Assembly (NCBI GenBank): GCA_017428285.1
Contig: JAFRRE010000191.1
Location: 1-6,637, forward strand
Reading direction: 5' to 3'
Length of the DNA stretch: 6,637 nucleotides
Source: Bacteroidales bacterium
GTDB lineage: Bacteria; Bacteroidota; Bacteroidia; Bacteroidales; F082
Shown here: positions 5,729-6,637 of the stretch, piece after piece
How the letters are laid out: each line of letters starts with the position of its first letter
How positions within the stretch are numbered: position 1 is the stretch's first letter
The notes under the pieces: generated by a model
What the model saw: only the letters and a program-made list of their open reading frames with translations
Databases searched by the model: none
What the model was told of the DNA's origin: nothing
Translations under genes and position numbers: made by a program

Positions 5729-6361
5729 TTACCCTTGCCATTTCTTCGGCCCGCCGAAGCGGATGTTGATGCCGAAACGGTTGTATGGGCGTAGTTTGTT
5801 GTTGGCATTTTCATGAAAAGTATTCGGTTTTAGGCTTGAATATGTTCTTTCGTAAAAGAATCCGAAATACTTCGAAGGGTTGATGGCCAAGCCAATTCCT
5901 CCTGCAATGTAAGGCTTGTTGATGCTAGGTGCATAATAGTCAGGGCTTAAGTTGTCTTCTTCGTATATGCATATCTGGTGATGCATCCCAACGCGTAGAA
6001 TACTATAGACATCAATGAAATAGAACCCAGGCAGCACTAATGGGATAGGGTGCAACTCATTGTGTAATCCGTAATAAACAAAATGGTTTCGGTAAGGGTG
6101 GAGGTCATCACCTCCAATACCAATCATGGAAGTATTAGTGCTGTATTCGGCGTATATCCCGGCTACGCACCAATCTGTGAAGCCGTATCCACCACTAAGG
6201 CAGAACTTCGAAACATCGTTATATGTATCTCTTTCATATCCTAGGTTAAGAATAATATTGCCTTTGTTTAGTGGCTTCAAGGAAGTGAAGGGCAGATTGC
6301 TTTGTGCAAAGGCCAAGCAAGGCAAGAGTAGGAAAACCAACAGATAAATTCTTTTGTTCAT
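5729..6361 (-). CDS. Secreted, probably outer-membrane beta-rich protein, paralogue copy B
   Basis: 210 aa, start ATG at 6359-6361. Residues 1-20 are a signal peptide (MNKRIYLLVFLLLPCLAFAQ, cleavage at AFA-Q). It parallels copy A throughout: NLPFTSLKPLNKGN at 22-35, GGYGFTDWCVAGIY at 57-70, YYGLHNELHPIPLVLPGFYF at 96-115, DVYSILRVGM at 117-126, AGGIGLAINPSKYFGFFYE at 153-171, and NRFGINIRFGGPKKWQG at 194-210. The alternating aromatic and glycine pattern suggests beta strands, consistent with an outer-membrane barrel; no named family is recognised. The last coding 18 bp before the terminal Gly codon and stop are identical to copy A DNA. A GC-rich hairpin (CTTCGGC/GCCGAAG, 5744-5750 with 5753-5759) sits inside the coding end and is absent from copy A. 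No TAnnTTTG box was found upstream. Role unknown. Confidence 0.85.
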   Translation of the reverse strand: MNKRIYLLVFLLLPCLAFAQSNLPFTSLKPLNKGNIILNLGYERDTYNDVSKFCLSGGYGFTDWCVAGIYAEYSTNTSMIGIGGDDLHPYRNHFVYYGLHNELHPIPLVLPGFYFIDVYSILRVGMHHQICIYEEDNLSPDYYAPSINKPYIAGGIGLAINPSKYFGFFYERTYSSLKPNTFHENANNKLRPYNRFGINIRFGGPKKWQG

Positions 6362-6529
6362 GATGTTGAAGGTTTATTATGTGTTTGATGTTTGTGTTTT
6401 GTGAATAGGTAACGATTATAGTTCAGGGTTATTGTGCAAGCCATGCCATCATCAAGAGTGAAAGTTGGGTATAAATTGTTTAATAATAATTTGTTAATCA
6501 AATAGATATATAATATCGAAAGATTTATT

Positions 6530-6603
6530 TTTGAGGATTTTGGGAAAATGAGTGCTATAAAATTTGAGGATTTCGGGAAAAATAGATGAAAAAACTTTGA
6601 GGA
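6530..6603. repeat. Three direct repeats at exact 33-bp spacing
   Basis: TTTGAGGATTTTGGGAAAA (6530-6548) and TTTGAGGATTTCGGGAAAA (6563-6581) match at 18 of 19 positions. A third, shorter unit begins TTTGAGGA at 6596-6603. The starts are exactly 33 bp apart, about three helical turns, so all units face the same side of the DNA. The third TTTG coincides with the -33 element of the plus-strand promoter. This spacing suggests an operator array or serial promoter duplication. The stretch 6362-6529 to its left is AT-rich and shows nothing further. Confidence 0.7.
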
Positions 6604-6625
6604 AATGAAATAAACGCTATTTTTG
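6596..6625 (+). promoter_or_regulatory. Plus-strand Bacteroidota-type promoter for a divergent gene beyond the right edge
   Basis: A TTTG -33 element at 6596-6599 is followed after 18 bp by TATTTTTG at 6618-6625, which matches the TAnnTTTG -7 box. The usual spacing is about 19-21 bp, so this is slightly short but is the best promoter in the window. A start of transcription is expected near 6631-6633, leaving the window before any start codon. It implies that the minus-strand cluster ends here and a divergent gene follows. Confidence 0.6.
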
Positions 6626-6637
6626 CAGTGAAATTAC

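Noticed and set aside
5744..5759. GC-rich hairpin at the end of copy B as terminator
   Set aside because: It lies within the coding sequence before the stop, has a 2-nt nominal loop and no T-run after it; it probably reflects local codon content.
6548..6589. Short plus-strand frame ATG to TGA (13 codons) in the direct repeats
   Set aside because: It lies upstream of the plus-strand promoter, is made of the repeat itself and has no sign of translation.

Overview
The window looks like a chromosomal stretch from a Bacteroidota genome, most likely order Bacteroidales. The evidence is a TonB-dependent receptor with an N-terminal carboxypeptidase-regulatory-like domain, its DUF4249 lipoprotein partner, a protein ending in a type A type IX secretion (T9SS) sorting domain, and TAnnTTTG-type -7 promoter boxes. 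Genus cannot be fixed from the sequence. All six supported genes lie on the minus strand, so transcription runs from right to left. Five of the six encode exported or envelope proteins on visible signals, and the sixth (the second barrel-like paralogue) also has a signal peptide.

In transcription order the layout is as follows. (1) At 6362-6637 there is an AT-rich intergenic end. It holds three direct repeats at an exact 33-bp period, the last overlapping a good plus-strand promoter that should drive a divergent gene beyond the right edge. (2) 5729-6361 is a secreted, probably outer-membrane, protein of 210 aa (copy B). (3) 5102-5728 is a long non-coding gap with a 124-bp imperfect palindrome. 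(4) 4403-5101 is a lipoprotein of unknown function. (5) 2814-4208 is a secreted T9SS cargo made of about ten 28-30 residue tyrosine-rich YD-like repeats plus a sorting domain. (6) 1973-2647 is copy A, a 224 aa paralogue of copy B. (7) 913-1842 is a DUF4249 lipoprotein, followed after 6 bp by (8) a TonB-dependent receptor at 1-906, cut by the left edge. The receptor gene has no stop in the window and is easy to miss for that reason.

The DUF4249/TonB receptor pair is the clearest functional unit: an outer-membrane import system for an unidentified substrate. The lipoprotein and T9SS cargo genes share a near-identical promoter and start-codon leader and may be co-regulated, although each seems to have its own promoter. 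Copies A and B are clear paralogues, and the same repeat, with a 27-bp identical core, lies just beyond both stop codons.

I do not see a convincing undescribed defence, mobile or RNA system. The items most worth following up are the 124-bp palindrome, the 33-bp periodic repeats on the right-edge promoter, the repeat-linked paralogue pair and the YD-like T9SS cargo.
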